Numbered from the stretch's first letter, positions 17,680 to 26,901 are shown. The stretch: DNA of 64,000 nt from Candidatus Neomicrothrix sp. UBA2974 (GCA_002348705.1 DEAU01000030.1:39036-103035), one strand, 5' to 3'. A program made the numbers and translations. Notes: generated by a model from the letters alone, not told the origin.

Positions 17680-18711
17680 ATGACGACACCGCCGGCGAAG
17701 ATAGCGGTGATTGGCGCCGGTTCGTGGGGAACGACGGTGGCTGCATTGCTGGCACCGGTGGTTCCGACCGTCCTATGGTCCCGGCGGCCCGACGTCGTCG
17801 CCGATGTATCCGCCGGCCGCGGCAATCGTCGGTATCTGGAGGGACACGCTCTTCCGCCGGCACTCGACGCAACGGGCGACCTCGCCGCAGCGGTCGAAGG
17901 GGCCTCGATGCTGTTGGTAGCTGTTCCCACCCATGGCTTTCGCGACGTGCTGGCCTCGGCCGCACCACATACGGACGACAGCGTTCCGGTGGTCAGCTTG
18001 GCCAAGGGCTTCGAGCAGGGGACCGATCTGCGGATGAGTCAGGTAGTCGCCGATGTGATGCCCCGTCACCCGGTTGGTGTTCTAACCGGGCCGAACTTGG
18101 CTCGGGAGATCCTGGAGGGTCGTTCGGCTGCCACCGTGGCCGCCGCTACCGACCCTGCAGTGGCGCTCGCTCTGCAAGACCTCCTCAACTCGGATCGTCT
18201 GCGCGTCTACACCAACAAAGACTTGGTGGGATGTGAGGTCGGTGGTGCGTTGAAGAACGTGGTGGCTCTGGCCGCCGGTATGGCCGAGGGCTTGCAGACC
18301 GGTGACAACGCCCGTGCAGCCCTAGTTACTCGTGGGCTGGTAGAGATGACACGTCTCGGCATCGCACTCGGAGGTGATCCGTTGACTCTTTCAGGTCTGG
18401 CAGGTCTAGGAGATGTCTTGGCTACCTGCATGAGCGACCAAAGCCGCAACCGACATGTGGGCGAACAGGTGGGCCTCGGTCGGCCGCCGGACGAGGTGCT
18501 CGCTGAGATGACGCAGGTGGCTGAAGGGGTTCGGGCCGCTGGGGTGACTTGTCGGCTGGCTGCCGAAGCGGGAATCGAAGTGCCGATCGCCGATGGGGTG
18601 CGTTCGGTTTTTGAGGAAGGCCATGCACCTCGTGATGTCTGGTCCGCACTCATGGCACGTCGGACTGGTGCCGAGTTGGAGACGGCGTCGTTCGAAGACG
18701 CTGATACCTGA
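17680..18711 (+). CDS. gpsA: NAD(P)-dependent glycerol-3-phosphate dehydrogenase
   Basis: A 343-residue GpsA. It has N-terminal IGAGSWGTTVA (11-21), the VVSLAKGFE block, LTGPNLAREI, the catalytic-Lys segment GCEVGGALKNVVALAAGMAEG split over about 185-205, and LAGLGDVLATCMSDQSRN. Makes sn-glycerol-3-phosphate from dihydroxyacetone phosphate for phospholipids. The next gene begins 2 nt downstream. Confidence 0.96.
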   Translation: MTTPPAKIAVIGAGSWGTTVAALLAPVVPTVLWSRRPDVVADVSAGRGNRRYLEGHALPPALDATGDLAAAVEGASMLLVAVPTHGFRDVLASAAPHTDDSVPVVSLAKGFEQGTDLRMSQVVADVMPRHPVGVLTGPNLAREILEGRSAATVAAATDPAVALALQDLLNSDRLRVYTNKDLVGCEVGGALKNVVALAAGMAEGLQTGDNARAALVTRGLVEMTRLGIALGGDPLTLSGLAGLGDVLATCMSDQSRNRHVGEQVGLGRPPDEVLAEMTQVAEGVRAAGVTCRLAAEAGIEVPIADGVRSVFEEGHAPRDVWSALMARRTGAELETASFEDADT

Positions 18712-18713
18712 GC

Positions 18714-20198
18714 ATGCGTTTTCCTGGCCGACGGCTTTGGCGCACTCGATCGGCAGACCGCAGGTTGTTCAGCCCTGGTGACCAGTCAGGAACCCGCCTA
18801 GGGACCGACGACGGCTTTCGGGCTGTGATCGACACCAGGGGAGCCATCGAAGTAGCGGGCCGGAACTATGTCGTCGATTGGTGGATCGGCGGAGATGACA
18901 AGTGGTACGCGCCGTCTAGCGAGGTAGCGGTGCGGCAGACGAGACCCAGCGCCGCACCGGTGGTCGTGACCAGAATGCGCGTCCACGGGGCCGACGTGGT
19001 GACGACTACCTGGGCCGCTCAGGCTGACGGTTCGCAAGGTCCGGCGGTGGTGGTTGAAGTGTCGAATGAGACGGCGGTCCCCGTGGCCGTGGCCGTGGCG
19101 GTACGAGCTGCTTCTGGTGACCAGATTCGTCACATGACAGTTGACGGATGGCGGCTTATCGCCGATGGCCACGCGGCTGTAGTCGTCGACCGAAAGCCCG
19201 GGCGGTATGCCCTTGTGGATGCCACTAAGGACTTGTGGGACGAGGTGTCCGGTGGACGGGCTATGGTCCAGTCGCCAGGACCGGTGCAGTGTCGGACCGG
19301 TTCGGCGGCAGGTGCCCTAGTAGTCCCCCTGCCCCACCGGTCCACCATGCGCTTCGCCGTGCCGGCCGGAGACCTGATGGACAACCCGGCAGTTGTATTG
19401 CCGTCTTCGGATCGGGTAGTCGCCGGTTGGTCGTCCAGACTCGATCGGGCGGCCACCGTAGAACTTCCTGATACAGCCACTCCGCAGCGGATGCTTGTCG
19501 ACCTACTTTTGGCTGAACCCGAGCCGGCCGGAGTCGTCGAGTTGGCCCGTTGGGGTCTGGAGACAGAAGCTTCCATTCGTCTGGCCGCCTTGGATCTGGG
19601 AGCAGGGTCGGAGCCCTTGCGCGCTGCAGCCGCTTTCTGGACGTTGACCCGATGCCGAGAGGCATTCGACGGGGTCGGCGCAGTGTCGCTCGATGACCTA
19701 GTTCGGTCTGCCGGCGACGATCCGGCTGCCCTCGAATCCCTCGTTTCTTTGGCCAGTCTCTTTGACGCAACGGGTGATCAATTGGCGGCTGACGATGTCC
19801 GCAGGCAGGTTTCAGCAAGGGGCGCAGCGGCGATTGGGTTTAGTTACGCCCCGGCGCCCAAAGGCGACCCTGACACCTGTCCTGCGGCGGGACTGCGTCG
19901 GGTGGCCGGACTAGCTGTGCGCCCGTCGGCCGACGGGCTCGACCTACTCCCAGCGTTAGTGCCTGACGTTTGGCTTGGCCGGCCGGTCGAGGTCCATGGC
20001 TTGGCGACTCCCGTGGGTCGGTTGGGCTTCGCCTTGCGATGGCATGGCAATCGACCGGCGCTTCTGTGGCAGTTGGAGCGCCATGATGGGGTGGAAGGCG
20101 AGGTGGTACTGCGTGTTCCCGGGCTCGATACCGCCTTCTCATCTACGTCGGTATCAGGAGAAGTCCTGCTAGCTGTGCCGGCCACAGCGAGCACATAG
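18714..20198 (+). CDS. Hypothetical protein, beta-sandwich plus helical layout
   Basis: A 494-residue soluble protein with no signal peptide and no recognised motif. The first 230 residues are beta-rich, about 255-385 are helical (RWGLETEASIRLAALDLG, FWTLTRCREAF) and 400-480 again beta. This order recalls six-hairpin glycosidase-like proteins, but no catalytic residues stand out, so function is not called. It begins 2 nt after gpsA and ends 9 nt before rnhB, so it sits in a housekeeping operon. Confidence 0.6.
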   Translation: MRFPGRRLWRTRSADRRLFSPGDQSGTRLGTDDGFRAVIDTRGAIEVAGRNYVVDWWIGGDDKWYAPSSEVAVRQTRPSAAPVVVTRMRVHGADVVTTTWAAQADGSQGPAVVVEVSNETAVPVAVAVAVRAASGDQIRHMTVDGWRLIADGHAAVVVDRKPGRYALVDATKDLWDEVSGGRAMVQSPGPVQCRTGSAAGALVVPLPHRSTMRFAVPAGDLMDNPAVVLPSSDRVVAGWSSRLDRAATVELPDTATPQRMLVDLLLAEPEPAGVVELARWGLETEASIRLAALDLGAGSEPLRAAAAFWTLTRCREAFDGVGAVSLDDLVRSAGDDPAALESLVSLASLFDATGDQLAADDVRRQVSARGAAAIGFSYAPAPKGDPDTCPAAGLRRVAGLAVRPSADGLDLLPALVPDVWLGRPVEVHGLATPVGRLGFALRWHGNRPALLWQLERHDGVEGEVVLRVPGLDTAFSSTSVSGEVLLAVPATAST

Positions 20199-20201
20199 GA
20201 G
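20197..20201 (+). promoter_or_regulatory. Ribosome binding site of rnhB
   Basis: AGGAG overlaps the previous gene's stop codon and lies six bases before the GTG start at 20208. It supports that start over in-frame ATG 20226. Confidence 0.5.
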
Positions 20202-20207
20202 CAACTG

Positions 20208-20900
20208 GTGGTTGGTAGTCGCCGGATGCGAGCCGCCCTTCGTGGAAAGGCGCCTGGGATGGCGGCAGAACGCGAGTTCTGGGATGCCGGCCACGAGTGG
20301 GTGGCAGGACTTGACGAAGTTGGGAGGGGGGCGTGGGCTGGTCCGTTGACCGTTGCAGCTGTGGTTCCCGACCGTCATCGGCGAATTACAGGAGTCCGCG
20401 ACTCCAAGATGCTGAACGAGGACGAACGGGAACACCTTTACGAACGAATCACCAACTGGGCGTCGTCGTGGGCGGTAGGCCACGCATCCAACGAAGAGTG
20501 CGACGAGTTGGGAATGTCAGCTGCTCAGCGCTTAGCCGCCCGGCGGGCGCTTGATGGTCTAGGAAGGCCCGTGGACCGAGTCCTGCTAGACGGGACTTGG
20601 GACTTCGTCGGCGGCGGTCGGGCCCGAACCATCGTGAAGGGCGACGCCTCGAGCCTGTCGATAGCCGCCGCTTCGGTGGTAGCCAAGGTGACCCGGGACC
20701 GGATCCTCCGGGCGGCGGACATCGATTTCCCCGGGTACGGCTTCGCTGACTCCAAGGGCTATCCGAGTCCAGTCCATCGAGCGGCGCTTGCCAATCGCGG
20801 GGCTACGACCTACCACAGGCGGTCTTGGTCGTTCATGGAGGGGCTGCCGCCGGTGGGAGAACCTCGTCGGGATCCACCCGGAACCAAAAGGCTTTTCTAA
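20208..20900 (+). CDS. rnhB: Ribonuclease HII
   Basis: Cleaves RNA in RNA-DNA hybrids. GLDEVGRGAWAGP (34-46) supplies the first Asp/Glu pair, and RDSKMLN (64-70) is the family hallmark. VLLDGTWDF and KGDASSLSIAAASVVAK carry the remaining acidic residues, with the FADSKGYP segment near the C-terminus. Length 230 is normal with a short N-terminal extension. Part of a run of same-strand genes from gpsA onward. Confidence 0.95.
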   Translation: MVGSRRMRAALRGKAPGMAAEREFWDAGHEWVAGLDEVGRGAWAGPLTVAAVVPDRHRRITGVRDSKMLNEDEREHLYERITNWASSWAVGHASNEECDELGMSAAQRLAARRALDGLGRPVDRVLLDGTWDFVGGGRARTIVKGDASSLSIAAASVVAKVTRDRILRAADIDFPGYGFADSKGYPSPVHRAALANRGATTYHRRSWSFMEGLPPVGEPRRDPPGTKRLF

Positions 20901-20952
20901 TACAGCGGTTCCGGCAACCTATCGCCGGTCCGACCTCGCTACCGTTTTCCAC

Positions 20953-21387
20953 ATGCGAGCGCTGGTTCGACTGCTATGGGTGGCCGTTGCCTGGACTGCA
21001 GTGGTGTGGGTGGGGCGCATCCGCAACGTCTTTGGCGATGACAACCTGTCTGGAGGTGCCCGGTTCTGGCGGATCGCGGTATCCATCGTGTTCTTGGTCT
21101 TGGCCGCCATGTTGGCCACCGTGGCCCTCGGACGTTGGCACCGGCGTCCGCTCGGTTCGACGCGAATGGTGGCCGTCTTCTGCCTGTGGACCATCGTTTT
21201 CTGGACGGTCCGGGGCGGCGGATTGCTATTCGCCGAACATGACGCTGAATTCAAGTTGGTCCATACCGCACTAGCCGTCGTATCGATCGGTTTAGCTGGC
21301 CTTCTGTACCGGGTCGATCAGCGGGTGACGGCCGCAAGCGGCGGGTTGGTTTTAGTGGACGACCCGTCTACGACTGCCGAGCGTTAA
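20953..21387 (+). CDS. Small four-helix membrane protein, unknown function
   Basis: 144 residues with four hydrophobic segments (about 5-18, 37-58, 72-92, 105-125) separated by Arg-rich loops such as GRWHRRPLGSTR. ATG 20953 begins directly at the first helix; in-frame sequence upstream belongs to the rnhB 3' region in another frame. No family recognised. It lies between rnhB and the NifU-N-like gene in the same direction. Confidence 0.6.
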   Translation: MRALVRLLWVAVAWTAVVWVGRIRNVFGDDNLSGGARFWRIAVSIVFLVLAAMLATVALGRWHRRPLGSTRMVAVFCLWTIVFWTVRGGGLLFAEHDAEFKLVHTALAVVSIGLAGLLYRVDQRVTAASGGLVLVDDPSTTAER

Positions 21388-21398
21388 CCTGCCTGGCC

Positions 21399-21728
21399 AT
21401 GGGCCAACCGATCACCGTCGTTGCCAAGCAATCCTCACGTGCCAGCGTCGTCCGGTACGAGACGAACCGCTCCCTCACCGGCATGGGTCACGAGCGCTAC
21501 CGGGCTGGTGACGAGATCCTGGGGACGGCGCCCTCCGACGAGTTGGCCCGCCGACTGTTCGACCGGGGCGGTATCGCCGGCGTTCATGTGTACGGCAACG
21601 TGGTCTCTGTGGAGTTGGCTGACGCTGGAGTGGAGGGCATCGAGGACATCATCGCTGGCCTTTACCTCTACTGGGTGGAGGGCGTCGAGGTGCCCAGCGA
21701 CGCCGAACTGACCGGCGCCACTAACTGA
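21399..21728 (+). CDS. NifU/Nfu N-terminal-domain-like small protein
   Basis: A 109-residue protein. The TNRSLTGMGHERYRAGDEI stretch and SDELARRLFDRGGIAGVHVYGNVVSV (split here around the Gly-Gly) resemble the Nfu/NifU N-terminal fold, in which such domains bind Fe-S scaffolds. It has no cysteine and no CxxC thioredoxin-like scaffold domain, so it would not hold a cluster by itself. Starts 11 nt after the membrane protein gene. Confidence 0.6.
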   Translation: MGQPITVVAKQSSRASVVRYETNRSLTGMGHERYRAGDEILGTAPSDELARRLFDRGGIAGVHVYGNVVSVELADAGVEGIEDIIAGLYLYWVEGVEVPSDAELTGATN

Positions 21729-21759
21729 GGCCATCCGCCCGGACATCTTCCGGACGGCT

Positions 21760-22416
21760 GTGGACGTGACCGAGATTCCCCCAGTCGGGGTTGGCCCTCA
21801 CCCGGAGCCATGGCCGGACGATTCCCGACTGGACCCTGAACTTCTTGCCGGAGGAGACCGGCGCAACGTGGTGGACCGTTATCGATACTGGACGGTCGAA
21901 GCCATTGTGGCCGACCTCGATACCCGACGACATCCTTTTCACGTGGCGGTGGAGAACTGGGACCATGACCTGAACATCGGAACGGTGGTCCGCAACGCCA
22001 ATGCCTTTGGCGCCGCCGCAGTCCACATTGTGGGGCGGCGACGGTGGAACCGTCGAGGGGCGATGGTTACTGACCGATACCAGCACGTCGTCCACCACGC
22101 AGAGGTTGAGGACCTTATGGCGTGGGCTGCAGCCGAGGGTCTGCCGTTGGTTGGAATCGACAATCTGCCAGGCTCAGTGCCCCTCGAAGATACTCATCTG
22201 CCCAAATCGTGCGTCTTGGTCTTCGGGCAGGAGGGGACTGGTCTATCCGACACGGTTCGGACTGCTGTCGGCATGGTTTGCTCAATCGCCCAGTACGGGT
22301 CGACTCGATCGATCAATGCCGGGGTGGCTTCGGGGATTGCCATGCACGCCTGGGTACGCCTGCATGCCGGTCCGCCTCCAGGTCGAGTTGTGTCGCAGAT
22401 CACCGAGCCGGACTGA
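21760..22416 (+). CDS. TrmH/SpoU family RNA methyltransferase
   Basis: SPOUT methyltransferase of 218 residues with all three knot motifs: NIGTVVRNANAFGA (motif 1), LVFGQEGTGLSD (motif 2) and IAQYGSTRSINAGVASGIA (motif 3). Transfers a methyl group from S-adenosylmethionine to tRNA or rRNA ribose; the target nucleotide cannot be told. GTG start at 21760. Confidence 0.92.
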   Translation: MDVTEIPPVGVGPHPEPWPDDSRLDPELLAGGDRRNVVDRYRYWTVEAIVADLDTRRHPFHVAVENWDHDLNIGTVVRNANAFGAAAVHIVGRRRWNRRGAMVTDRYQHVVHHAEVEDLMAWAAAEGLPLVGIDNLPGSVPLEDTHLPKSCVLVFGQEGTGLSDTVRTAVGMVCSIAQYGSTRSINAGVASGIAMHAWVRLHAGPPPGRVVSQITEPD

Positions 22417-22450
22417 CTTGGCCAAAGGTGCCAGCCCTATCCTGATCGTG

Positions 22451-22897
22451 ATGCCGCCACGACCAACCGTGCACTCGGTCCGAGGTTTTCTCGTTTCTAT
22501 TGTCCTGGTGCCGGCGGTCTTCTCGGTCGCCGCCTGCGGGGGAGATGAAGGGACCGGCGGCGACCATGCACATGACCATCACCATGGTGATGCGCATGGG
22601 CATGGCGGGCACGCCGTGGACTCCTCCACCGTGGTCGACATTCGATTCGAAGTGGAGTTTTCTGATGGGTCCGTCGTGGGCGGAGTGCCTCGGTTGGTCG
22701 TCGACGTGGGTGACGTGGTCGAGGTAGTCGTGGTGTCTGATATGGCCGACGAGTTGCACCTCCACGTCTACGACGCCGTTGTCGACCTCGAGCCCGGTCG
22801 ACCAGCCTCGATTCTGGTTCAAGCGTCTATCCCCGGGATTTTCGAAGCCGAACTCCACGACAGCGGTCGGCAGGTCTTCGAACTCGAAGTGTCTTGA
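22451..22897 (+). CDS. His-rich lipoprotein with cupredoxin-like domain
   Basis: 148 residues. A signal peptide ends in a lipobox with Cys29 (VAAC|G). It is followed by a metal-binding-looking run with eight His between 39 and 54 (DHAHDHHHGDAHGHGGH), then a beta-rich EfeO/cupredoxin-like domain. In it VGDVVEVVVVSDMADELHLH and the closing PGIFEAELHDSGRQVFELEV follow the cupredoxin strand pattern without a clear type-1 copper Cys. Likely a membrane-anchored copper, zinc or iron-binding protein outside the cell. Its last four bases overlap the next gene. Confidence 0.75.
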   Translation: MPPRPTVHSVRGFLVSIVLVPAVFSVAACGGDEGTGGDHAHDHHHGDAHGHGGHAVDSSTVVDIRFEVEFSDGSVVGGVPRLVVDVGDVVEVVVVSDMADELHLHVYDAVVDLEPGRPASILVQASIPGIFEAELHDSGRQVFELEVS

Positions 22898-24255
22898 CCG
22901 CTGTAGACGCGGTCGTTGTGTTCGCCCACGGGGTGGGTGGACGCACGGACCTTCCGCTGTCAGCCTGGCAGGCGGGATGGTCTGCCGCCGTGGCGATGGT
23001 CTTGTCTTTCGCCGCTCTTGGCCTGTTGTGGCACCGTCCGCTTTTGGTGGGTCTCTCTGCCCGGCGCTTGCTACCTCGTGGCGGGTTGGAAGTGCCGGCC
23101 CGATGGACCACAGTGCTGGTTCGATTGGCGGTCCTCGGCCTGTTCGTTGTGGTGGTTACCGCCGGGATCTTTGGCGCCGACGATGTGAGCGCCAATCTCT
23201 CACCGGTAGCTATCTACGTAGCTTTTTGGGTGGGGATTCCGCTGCTCTCAGCACTGTTCGGACCGTTCTGGCGTTCGGTTGGCCCGTGGGACACGTTGAG
23301 CCGTCTTGTTGCTCGTGGTCGACATAGTGACTCGGAAGAACTGCCCGTCGCGGTTGTCGGCGGCTGGACGGCTCTCGTCCCGGTCGGGGGTTTCTTGTGG
23401 CTGGAACTCGTGTACCACGATGGGGCTCGTCCCAGGATCCTGGGTTGGACTGCTCTGGCCTACACCGTGGTGATTCTGGCGGTCGCTCGTCGGTGGGGTA
23501 CAGAAGCGGCTCGGCGGGTGGAGGGCTTCGGCGTGCTGATCGACCTACTGGCCCGTCTAGCGCCCTTCGGACGGCGTCCTGATGGGCGGTGGACACTTCG
23601 TCTACCGCTGGTCGGAGCTGCTGTCGAACCGCTACGTCCGTCGGAGGTGGGTCTTGTGCTGCTGGTTCTCGGTGGCACGGCGTTTGACGGTGTGTCCAGA
23701 ACCAGTTTTTGGGGCGAGGTCTCATCTGGCCGGGGCGGCTGGGAAGCCACTGTGGTGGGCACGGTGGGGCTTTTGTGGGTGATCGTGGTGGTAGGGACCG
23801 CCTACCACTTGGCCAGTCGTCTAGGCGGCCGACTCACCAGGGATGTGTCACCGAAGGCCGGAGATGACGGTCGGGGCTCCGGCTCCGGGGAGTTTGCTGT
23901 GCGATTTGGGCACTCGCTCCTTCCGATCTTGCTTGGGTACCACGTGGCCCACTACTTCTCGTTGCTCGTTCTGGAGGGCCAGCTGTTCCGGGTGCTTCTA
24001 TCCGATCCCTACGGTCGGGGGTGGGACCTATTTGGCACTGTGGCCGACCCGGTCAACTGGACGCTGGTCTCGCCGACCACGGTCGGTTGGGTGCAGTTGG
24101 GGTCGATCGTGGCTGGGCACCTGACCGGAGTGCTGCTGGCCCACGACCGATCGGTTGAGTCCTGGGAGCCCGCCACTGCATTGAGAAGCCAATACCCGAT
24201 GCTGGCGGTCATGGTTGCCTACACGGCGTTTGGGCTGGTGCTGATGACGGGCTGA
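22894..24255 (+). CDS. Polytopic membrane protein (fenitrothion-hydrolase-annotated family)
   Basis: 453 residues with about ten hydrophobic segments and an opening FAHGVGGRTDLPLSAWQAGW that is typical of an actinobacterial family often labelled fenitrothion hydrolase (FedB-like). A hydrolytic role is unproven. Late His residues in YHVAHYFSLLVLEG and a VSPTTVGWVQLGSIVAGHL helix could bind metal. Coupled by a 4-nt overlap to the His-rich lipoprotein, suggesting a joint metal-handling or redox role (inference). Confidence 0.68.
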   Translation: MTAVDAVVVFAHGVGGRTDLPLSAWQAGWSAAVAMVLSFAALGLLWHRPLLVGLSARRLLPRGGLEVPARWTTVLVRLAVLGLFVVVVTAGIFGADDVSANLSPVAIYVAFWVGIPLLSALFGPFWRSVGPWDTLSRLVARGRHSDSEELPVAVVGGWTALVPVGGFLWLELVYHDGARPRILGWTALAYTVVILAVARRWGTEAARRVEGFGVLIDLLARLAPFGRRPDGRWTLRLPLVGAAVEPLRPSEVGLVLLVLGGTAFDGVSRTSFWGEVSSGRGGWEATVVGTVGLLWVIVVVGTAYHLASRLGGRLTRDVSPKAGDDGRGSGSGEFAVRFGHSLLPILLGYHVAHYFSLLVLEGQLFRVLLSDPYGRGWDLFGTVADPVNWTLVSPTTVGWVQLGSIVAGHLTGVLLAHDRSVESWEPATALRSQYPMLAVMVAYTAFGLVLMTG

Positions 24256-24289
24256 GGGGCCTCACCGAGGTGACAGCCCCTTGCAGAAG

Positions 24290-24305
24290 TCGAACAAATG
24301 TTCGA
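24290..24305. promoter_or_regulatory. LexA (SOS) box upstream of imuA
   Basis: TCGAAC-AAAT-GTTCGA is a perfect palindromic match to the actinobacterial/Gram-positive SOS box. It lies 10 bases before the imuA ATG at 24316. A GATACT -10-like hexamer at 24304-24309 overlaps it, so LexA binding would block RNA polymerase. Confidence 0.88.
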
Positions 24306-24315
24306 TACTGCTAGA

Positions 24316-25125
24316 ATGTCCCGCTTCCTGCCCTCAGGACTGCTGGCTGAGCCCGACCCCTTTGACGACCTGTCCCCGGAAGACTTGCACCCCGAGTTGA
24401 ACCCCGCACTCCGCGGTGTGCCACCGGCGGGCTCGACTCCGCAGGTTCGAGACGGGATGGGGCAGTGGGCCAATGTGGTCCGTTCCCCCGTACTGGCTGT
24501 GGATCGGGCCTTGCCGGTGGGCGACGCTTTGGGCGGGCTTTTGCCCGACGGGATCCGACGGGGGAGCACTATCGGGCTGTCGGGAGTGGGGGCCCGCTCC
24601 CTGGCCTTTGCCTTGATGGCCCGGGCCACACAGGTTGGCTCTTGGGTCGCGGTGGTTGGTGACGCTGACCTGAGTCCAGCAGCGGCAGTCGAGATGGGAA
24701 TGTCGGTGGAGCGACTGATAGTGGTCTTCCCGCCCTCTGGGGCGTGGGCTTCGATAGTGGCCTCTCTCGTTGGGGCGGTGGACCTCGTGCTAGTGGCTTC
24801 GAACCACCGTCTATCAGCGTCCAACTCCCGTCGGTTGGCCGCCAGATGTCGGGAGAGTGGTTCGGTGCTGCTCTATCTGTCACTTGGTTCCAATGGTCTG
24901 CCACCCAGTGTCGGTCCCCTCGACCTGTCCCTGTCGGTCGCCCGAGCCAGTTGGGAGGGGTCTGCCGGTAGTCCGGCCGAGAGTCCCGATGAAGGAGTGG
25001 AGCGTTTAGCCCGCTTGCGGACCCGTCGTGTTGAGGTGGTCGCTGAGGGGCGGGGAATGCCACCGGGGGGGCGGCGCTGCGAGTTCCTGCTACCCAGCCT
25101 CGAAGGTGTTCTGGCCCGCCTGTGA
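24316..25125 (+). CDS. imuA: ImuA-like RecA-fold mutasome protein
   Basis: 269 residues of a degenerate RecA/SulA-like fold. DGIRRGSTIGLSGVGARSL stands where a Walker A loop would be, but lacks the GKS/T. VDLVLVASNHRLSASNSRRL and LLYLSLGSNGLP follow the RecA strand order. Directly upstream of imuB with a 4-nt overlap and directly behind an SOS box, the layout of imuA'-imuB-(dnaE2) cassettes that carry out error-prone translesion synthesis. The ATG at 24298 lies inside the LexA site, so 24316 is preferred; it could be read from a leaderless transcript. Confidence 0.8.
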   Translation: MSRFLPSGLLAEPDPFDDLSPEDLHPELNPALRGVPPAGSTPQVRDGMGQWANVVRSPVLAVDRALPVGDALGGLLPDGIRRGSTIGLSGVGARSLAFALMARATQVGSWVAVVGDADLSPAAAVEMGMSVERLIVVFPPSGAWASIVASLVGAVDLVLVASNHRLSASNSRRLAARCRESGSVLLYLSLGSNGLPPSVGPLDLSLSVARASWEGSAGSPAESPDEGVERLARLRTRRVEVVAEGRGMPPGGRRCEFLLPSLEGVLARL

Positions 25126-26810
25126 CCAACGCCTTCATCTCACCGACCCGGACCTTGGTGGTCATCTGCCCGGATTGGCCCCTGGTCGTTCTCGGCGTTA
25201 ATCCGTCGGAGCCGGCTCTGGTCCTTGCCGCTGGGCGGGTAGTGGCTGCGACGGCAACTGCCCGTATCGCTGGGGTAGTTCAAGGTCTACGCCGGCGTGA
25301 TGCTCAGTTGGCCTGTCCGGGAGTACGGGTCGTCGAACGGGACGAGGCTCGGGAGGCTCGGAACTTTGAAGTGGTGGCCTCGGCCCTAGAAGCGGTCACC
25401 CCCCGAGTGGAGGTTCGCCGTCCCGGATGGTGCAGTTTTGGTGTCCGGGGTCCGGCCCGTCTGTTCGGTGGAGAGGAGGCTTTGGTAAGGCGGACGGTAG
25501 AGGTGGTCCACGATGCCTTAGTTGGCCTGTCGGGGAGCCTGACAGTGGGTCCAATAGAGGACGGGCTCGGTTCACCGTGTCGCATTGGGGTGGCTGATGG
25601 GTCCTTCGCGTCAACCCTTGCTGCTCGGTCAAGCGATGTGGCATCCGGCGGGGCCACAGTGGTCCCACCGGGTGGCACCCTGTCCTTTCTCGCCCCTCTA
25701 CCGGTGGATGCGCTCTTAGGGGATGGGTTCCCCGAAGATGAGCCTTCAGCGCCTCGCCGAGAACTGGTGGACGTCCTCGTCCGTCTCGGCCTGTCCACGA
25801 TCGGATCCTTTGCGGCGCTGCCGGTCGAGGACGTGGTCGGACGGTTTGGCACTGAGGGTCTGGCTGCCCACCGTCTGGCTATCGGTTTTGACGACCACCT
25901 CTCGGAGCATCGGTTGGACCCGCCGGATCTGACTGCATCGGTGGCCTTTGACCCACCGATAGACCGGGTTGATCAGGCAGCTTTCGCTGCCCGGTCGTTG
26001 GCCGAGTCTTTCCACACCGGTTTGGACCGCCGGGGCGTGGCCTGCACCCGGGTGGTGGTCGAAATGGAGACGGAGAGCGGAGAACGGCTATCTCGGATGT
26101 GGAGGGATGAGGGTGCACTCGCTCCAAGGGCGGTAGTCGACCGGGTGCGGTGGCAACTCGAGGGATGGCTCTACGGTTCGCCGGCGGCTCGTCCCACTTC
26201 GGGATTGGTGCTGTTGACCCTGGTGCCCGATGAGGTGGTGCCGGCGACTGGTCGTCAGCTTGGCTTCTGGGGTGGGACTTCGTCGTCCGACGTGCAGGCC
26301 ACCCGGGCCTGTACCCGCCTAGTCGGCCTCCTGGGACCCGAGTCAGTTCGGGTCCCAGAATGGCGGGGAGGGCGGGATCCGGACGACAGCGTTGTCCTAG
26401 TGCCTTTTATTCCGCCCGTAGTTGGAAGTGCCGGCGTGGGGTCCCGGCGGATTAGGCCAACAGAGAGTGAGCCGCCCTGGCCAGGTTCTCTTCCTGGCCC
26501 TTTTCCTGCTGCCGTCCACGCAGATCCGCTGCCGGTGGAGGTGCTTGATGCCGCGGGCCGTTCGGTGGTGGTGGATGGTCGGGGGGCCCTATCAGCGTCG
26601 CCCCACCGGCTGCGGATTAAGGGTGGGATGGATCTAGGAGAAGTATTGGACATCACGGCATGGGCTGGGCCGTGGCCAGTGGATGAGCGCTGGTGGGATT
26701 CCCAGCGGCATCGCAGACGGGCCCGGCTCCAAGTAGTGGTGGGCGATGGAACGGCCCACTTGGTGGTCCTCAGCAGTGGCCGTTGGTCGATTGCCGCGAC
26801 CTATGACTGA
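25122..26810 (+). CDS. imuB: ImuB, Y-family DNA polymerase-like protein
   Basis: A 562-residue Y-family polymerase homologue. The N-terminus TLVVICPDWPLVV lacks the usual catalytic DxD, as ImuB proteins do. Palm/finger segments RPGWCSFGVRGPARLFGGE and a PAD-like region with LVRLGLSTIGSFAALPVEDV (HhH-like) follow, and a long C-terminal beta region ends VVVGDGTAHLVVLSSGRWSI. ImuB bridges the beta clamp and the polymerase DnaE2, which is not in this window. Overlaps imuA by 4 nt, so it is SOS-controlled from the same box. Confidence 0.88.
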   Translation: MTNAFISPTRTLVVICPDWPLVVLGVNPSEPALVLAAGRVVAATATARIAGVVQGLRRRDAQLACPGVRVVERDEAREARNFEVVASALEAVTPRVEVRRPGWCSFGVRGPARLFGGEEALVRRTVEVVHDALVGLSGSLTVGPIEDGLGSPCRIGVADGSFASTLAARSSDVASGGATVVPPGGTLSFLAPLPVDALLGDGFPEDEPSAPRRELVDVLVRLGLSTIGSFAALPVEDVVGRFGTEGLAAHRLAIGFDDHLSEHRLDPPDLTASVAFDPPIDRVDQAAFAARSLAESFHTGLDRRGVACTRVVVEMETESGERLSRMWRDEGALAPRAVVDRVRWQLEGWLYGSPAARPTSGLVLLTLVPDEVVPATGRQLGFWGGTSSSDVQATRACTRLVGLLGPESVRVPEWRGGRDPDDSVVLVPFIPPVVGSAGVGSRRIRPTESEPPWPGSLPGPFPAAVHADPLPVEVLDAAGRSVVVDGRGALSASPHRLRIKGGMDLGEVLDITAWAGPWPVDERWWDSQRHRRRARLQVVVGDGTAHLVVLSSGRWSIAATYD

Positions 26811-26901
26811 TTGCGCACTGGACCGCGAACAACCGCTTGGGGATTGCTGGGTGTGACGAGTCGCTGGCCGAGCGGTAGATTTCCGCCACGGACGACGACA
26901 C

